NCBI RefSeq assembly: GCF_034377285.1
Contig: NZ_CP139715.1
Coordinates: 682,001 to 746,000 of the forward strand
Source of the DNA: Thalassobaculum sp. OXR-137
Lineage (GTDB): Bacteria > Pseudomonadota > Alphaproteobacteria > Thalassobaculales > Thalassobaculaceae
Direction of reading: 5' to 3'
DNA: 64,000 nucleotides
The notes under the pieces are model-generated. The model was not told the DNA's origin. It did not search any database and saw only the letters and a program-made list of their open reading frames with translations. A program made the translations under genes and the position numbers. Shown in pieces: positions 60,806 to 64,000 of this stretch (positions are counted from its first letter, which is position 1; the number at the start of each line of letters is the position of its first letter).

Positions 60806-62191
60806 TCACGCGCCCAGCCGCTCCTTGGGGAGATAGAGGTGGGCGGTCGTGCCTTCGCCGACGGTGCTGGTCAGCTCCACGGAGCCGCCATGCAGCTCGG
60901 CCAAGGTGCGCGACAGGGCCAGGCCGAGCCCCAAGCCGTCCGAGGCGCGGACCTGGGCGTGGTCGCCCCGCACGAACGGCTCCATCACCCGTTTGAGCTC
61001 CTCGGGAGAGATGCCGAACCCGGTGTCGCTGACCGCGATATCGAGATCGCCGTCGGCGGTGCGCCGGATCGACAGGGCGACCCGGCCGCCGCTCTGGGTG
61101 AACTTCACGGCGTTGGACAGCAGGTTGATGATGATCTGCCGGATCTTCGAGGGATCGCAGCGCAGCAGGGGAAGGTCGGGATCGACCGTGGCCGTCAGGG
61201 TCAGCCCCTGCGACGATGCGCGCTCGGCGATCAACGCCTCGCAGGTCGCCGCCAGTTCGGCCAGCGGCACCTCCTCCTCATCCAGGGTGATGCGCCCGCT
61301 CTCCAGCCTGGACAGGTCCATCGCCTGGCCGATCAGGATGTCCAGGTGCTGGCCCGCATGGACGATGTTGCTGGCGTATTCGACATAGCGCTTGTTGCCG
61401 ACCGGCCCCCACAGCTCGGCCTCGATCGCCTGGCCGAAGCCGATGATGGCGTTCAGCGGGGTCCGCAATTCGTGGCTCAGGCTGGCGAAACCGTCATGGC
61501 GGGTGCGGTCGAGCTCGCGGGCATGCTCCCGCGCCATTCCGAGGTCGCTGGCGAGCGCATAGTTCTCCAGGCGCAGCGCGATGCTCTCCGCGAGGGTGCG
61601 CGACACCACCCGTCCCCAGATCGCCACGGCCCCGAAATAGGGCAGGCCGGCCACGCCCAGGGTCTGAACGGCCGGCTGATCCGACATCAGCATCCCGCTG
61701 ACCGGCGGGACGATCACGAGGATCAGATAGGCGACGAAGCTGCGCCACCAGATCGCGAAGGAAAAGACGGCCCCCGCCCCCAACGCGGCCACGCAGGCGC
61801 CGTACAGCGTCACCGTGTCGATCGGCAGGGGGGTGGTGTAGAGCAGGATGGACGGGACGGCCCAGGTGACGGCAGAGGCCAACAGTCCGGCCTCGTAGAT
61901 CAACGCCCAGCGGCGGTGATTCGCCACCGTGATCCGTCTGCTGCGGGACAGAATCCAGACATAGACCCGGCATCCCGAGATCGCGATCTGCACCGCCATC
62001 CAGGCCACGGCAAGCTCACGCCCGACCACCCCGATGCTGACGAAGGCCAGGACGAAGGCCGCAAAGGTGCTGGCCAGCACCGAGGCCGGCGACCTGTACA
62101 GATAGCGAACCCGCTCCGTATCCAGCGCGTCTGCCGACACGCGGAATCCCGGACCGGTCCCCCCTCTCCCCTCAAAGGCGGGAGCGGTCAT
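60806..62191 (-). CDS. membrane-bound sensor histidine kinase
   Basis: A 461-residue kinase with an N-terminal half of about six membrane helices (~residues 35-200) and no recognisable soluble sensor. The HisKA domain begins FASLSHELRTPLNAIIGFGQ with the phospho-accepting histidine. The HATPase has IINLLSNAVKFTQSGG, DTGFGISPEEL and DGLGLGLALSRTLAELHGG. It should autophosphorylate and pass phosphate to a response regulator that is not in the window. The start at 62191 was chosen because GGGAGG lies 6 bases upstream. It may respond to a membrane-associated cue, since no extracytoplasmic domain is visible. Confidence 0.9.
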   Translation of the reverse strand: MTAPAFEGRGGTGPGFRVSADALDTERVRYLYRSPASVLASTFAAFVLAFVSIGVVGRELAVAWMAVQIAISGCRVYVWILSRSRRITVANHRRWALIYEAGLLASAVTWAVPSILLYTTPLPIDTVTLYGACVAALGAGAVFSFAIWWRSFVAYLILVIVPPVSGMLMSDQPAVQTLGVAGLPYFGAVAIWGRVVSRTLAESIALRLENYALASDLGMAREHARELDRTRHDGFASLSHELRTPLNAIIGFGQAIEAELWGPVGNKRYVEYASNIVHAGQHLDILIGQAMDLSRLESGRITLDEEEVPLAELAATCEALIAERASSQGLTLTATVDPDLPLLRCDPSKIRQIIINLLSNAVKFTQSGGRVALSIRRTADGDLDIAVSDTGFGISPEELKRVMEPFVRGDHAQVRASDGLGLGLALSRTLAELHGGSVELTSTVGEGTTAHLYLPKERLGA

Positions 62192-62305
62192 GACTGACCT
62201 CCCAATAGGCACGGGCGGCGCAGAGTGCCGCATCTGCCGCGACGCTACAGAACTTTGCGTTAACGATTGGTTGCTTCGTCCGCGGTCTCCCACCCCGCTC
62301 CCGAA

Positions 62306-62776
62306 TTACGAAACAAGACCTCTGCGCGCGTGCCAGTCTGCGATCGATTCTTCCGGATATTCCTCGAAACACCGGTCGCCGACCCCTACCGCCGGCTCCA
62401 CCCAGGGCGCCTTGGAGCCGAGCATCAGGTGGACCTTCTCCGGCGGGACCGGGAGCGGCGTGTCGATGGCCGAGGCGAAGGGATGGATCAGCTCCGGCCA
62501 GCGGCTGTCCCAGGCCCAGAGCATGCTGCCGCACTGGGAGCAGAACCGCCGGCCCAGCGGGCTCGGGCCGTCCGGGCCCTGCGCGTGGTAGACCGTCACG
62601 TGCTCTTCGCCCTCGACGGTGAGCGTGGCCGCCTCGCCGCCGAGATTGATGGCGAAACCGCCGGCCCCGGCGGTCTTGCGGCAGATCGAGCAGTAACAGA
62701 GGTTGAAGGGATAGGGGTGGGCGCTCTCGACGCTGAACCGCACCTTCCCGCAATGACAGGACCCGTCCAGCTTCAT
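62306..62776 (-). CDS. GFA-family zinc protein
   Basis: A 156-residue protein of the glutathione-dependent formaldehyde-activating (GFA/CENP-V) family. The zinc ligands are visible as SCHCGKVRF, NLCYCSICRKTAGAGGF and RRFCSQCGSMLWAWD. Despite the family name, most members have no proven formaldehyde activity. No glutathione- or formaldehyde-oxidation genes are nearby, so function is uncertain. GGGAGGGA precedes the ATG. It lies 23 bases after the dioxygenase gene in the same direction, suggesting co-transcription. Confidence 0.92.
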   Translation of the reverse strand: MKLDGSCHCGKVRFSVESAHPYPFNLCYCSICRKTAGAGGFAINLGGEAATLTVEGEEHVTVYHAQGPDGPSPLGRRFCSQCGSMLWAWDSRWPELIHPFASAIDTPLPVPPEKVHLMLGSKAPWVEPAVGVGDRCFEEYPEESIADWHARRGLVS

Positions 62777-62799
62777 GTCCGTCCCTCCCGATCCTGGCC

Positions 62800-63666
62800 T
62801 CAGTGCGGCCGATCGCCCTGCAGCGTGACCCGGCGCATGTGCCGGCGATGGCCCTCGTAGTCGTTCACCGCCCGGTGCATCAGGCAGCGGTTGTCCCAGA
62901 CCGCGACCGACCCCCGCTCCCAGCGGAAGCGGCAGATGAACTCGTCGCGGATCGCGTGGGCATAGAGATAGTCGAGCAGCGGCTTGGATTCCGCCTCGCT
63001 CCAGTCCTTGAAGCGGATCGTGTAGTTCGGATTGACGAACAGCCCCTTGCGGCCGGTCTCCGGATGGGTGCGCACCACTGGATGCTCGATCAGCCGGTCG
63101 CCGTCCTCGTTGGCGTCGATCGACATGGAGACCGAGGTGTTCTTGCCGCCCTGGAACTTCGACTGGCTGCCGTAGGAGCGGGTGCCGCTGTGCAGCGCCG
63201 TCATGCCCTCCAGGGTCCGCTTCAGGCCGTCGGACAGGGTCTCGTAGGCGGCGTAGAGATCGGCGAACAGGGTGTCGCCGCCGCGCGGCGGCACGTCCAG
63301 CGCATAGAGCAGCGAGCCCATTGCCGGGGTTTCCAGGAAGCTGGTGTCGGTGTGCCAGTTGCCGCCGAAATTGTACTTCCCGACATCCTCGGCTTCCTTG
63401 ACGATCTCGATGATCTCGGGATGGCCGTCCAGCGACTTCACGAAGGGGATCGCCACCGGCTCGCCGAACAGCCGGGCGGCGCGCTTCTGGCGCTCCGGAT
63501 CGTCCAGGTCCTGGCCGCGGAAGAAGACCACCGAGTTCGCCAGGAAGGCCGCATGGACCTCCGCCGCCTGGGCGTTGGACAGGGGCTCGGCGAGATCGAC
63601 TCCGTGGATGACAGCGCCGATCGCGCCGCCGAGCGGCTCCACGTCGATAGTATCGTAGGTGGTCAT
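62800..63666 (-). CDS. TauD/TfdA-family alpha-ketoglutarate-dependent dioxygenase
   Basis: A 288-residue Fe(II)/2-oxoglutarate dioxygenase. It opens with PLGGAIGAVIHGVDLAEPLS, as TauD does. The iron facial triad is HTD in NWHTDTSFLETPAMGSLL plus the histidine in NRCLMHRAVNDYEGHRRHM, where the late arginines bind 2-oxoglutarate. These enzymes hydroxylate taurine, other sulfonates, 2,4-D or similar small acids; the precise substrate is not decided by sequence and no sulfonate transporter is adjacent. GAGAGGA precedes the ATG. Confidence 0.93.
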   Translation of the reverse strand: MTTYDTIDVEPLGGAIGAVIHGVDLAEPLSNAQAAEVHAAFLANSVVFFRGQDLDDPERQKRAARLFGEPVAIPFVKSLDGHPEIIEIVKEAEDVGKYNFGGNWHTDTSFLETPAMGSLLYALDVPPRGGDTLFADLYAAYETLSDGLKRTLEGMTALHSGTRSYGSQSKFQGGKNTSVSMSIDANEDGDRLIEHPVVRTHPETGRKGLFVNPNYTIRFKDWSEAESKPLLDYLYAHAIRDEFICRFRWERGSVAVWDNRCLMHRAVNDYEGHRRHMRRVTLQGDRPH

Positions 63667-63760
63667 GCTGGCGTCCTCTCCGGGGTGTCGTTTTCCGCCA
63701 GTCTAGCGGCTGACGATGAGACCGCGCACCACCGAATATAGCCTGCGATTGAGTTTCTTC

Positions 63761-64000
63761 TCACACACTTCGCGTTATGCCGCCATCCACCCGGAGGTTC
63801 TGACCCGTCATGTAGGACGACGCATCCGACACCAGGAAGGCCGCCACGTCGGCGATCTCCTCGGCCCTTCCGTAGCGACCCATGGGGATCCGGGCGCGGA
63901 ACGCCTCCTTCTCCGGCCGGCTGTCGATGAAGCCTGGCAGAATGTTGTTCATCCGGATACCGGCGGCGGCGTATTTATCGGTCACCAGCTTGGTGAACGC
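63761..64000 (-). CDS. short-chain dehydrogenase/reductase, C-terminal part
   Basis: The frame is open to the window edge, and only the last 79 residues are visible. They match the end of a classical [31 protein letters not shown], then [35 protein letters not shown]. The cofactor motif and the catalytic YxxxK lie upstream, beyond base 64000, so the substrate class cannot be judged. It is co-directional with the dioxygenase, with a 94-base gap. Confidence 0.85.
   Translation of the reverse strand, partial: AFTKLVTDKYAAAGIRMNNILPGFIDSRPEKEAFRARIPMGRYGRAEEIADVAAFLVSDASSYMTGQNLRVDGGITRSV

Overview
The window is GC-rich bacterial chromosome, densely packed with short gaps and many 1-11 base overlaps between genes. 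Family content (a DUF1491 protein, a HisKA_2 histidine kinase, DUF1194 proteins, long TamA/TamB, an Azospirillum-like GltB with an N-terminal propeptide, a TAXI-TRAP transporter) points to an alphaproteobacterium, most likely of the Rhodospirillales type. That placement is inference from gene families. I saw no rRNA, tRNA, CRISPR array, transposase or phage gene.

Layout. 1-3.5 kb: end of a sugar epimerase, an EamA exporter, a GAF-HisKA_2 kinase and DUF1491. 3.6-12 kb: one long operon for a BMP-type nucleoside ABC importer, interrupted by dGTPase and followed by a GNAT acetyltransferase, purine nucleoside phosphorylase and DeoC, so uptake, phosphorolysis and deoxyribose breakdown are encoded together. 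12-13 kb: a low-GC DUF2806 gene that looks foreign. 13-25.7 kb: a chemoreceptor, two hydroxyacid-oxidising enzymes, DUF924, a lipoprotein, acyl-CoA dehydrogenase, Sua5/TsaC, an orphan ParA, an acyl-CoA ligase and an MntP-type efflux pump. 26-32 kb: PrpE-type ligase, SDR, GNAT, an Hsp20 gene behind a well-placed FNR/CRP-type box, and a cytoplasmic chemoreceptor with a globin-like N-terminus and a PilZ domain.

32-38 kb: a four-gene molybdenum hydroxylase operon (FAD subunit, fused 2Fe-2S/molybdopterin subunit, 6-hydroxynicotinate reductase-like iron-sulfur protein, UPF0280), probably for an N-heterocycle. 38-41 kb: two tandem secreted VWA-like DUF1194 proteins and a class II deacetylase-like amidohydrolase. 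41-47 kb: gltD-gltB. 47-51 kb: UppP, a serine hydrolase, a small XRE regulator facing an 81-residue unknown gene across paired palindromic operators, and a thioesterase. 51-57.3 kb: TamA-TamB. 57.3-60.7 kb: a TAXI-TRAP transporter with a small membrane protein. 60.8-64 kb: a membrane histidine kinase, a GFA protein, a TauD-type dioxygenase and the end of an SDR.

The intergenic DNA carries several families of ~110-base palindromic repeats: family A (three copies, one inside the nucleoside operon), family B (three copies with near-perfect 23-29 base arms), and two further inverted-repeat elements. They are the most conspicuous non-coding structure in the window.
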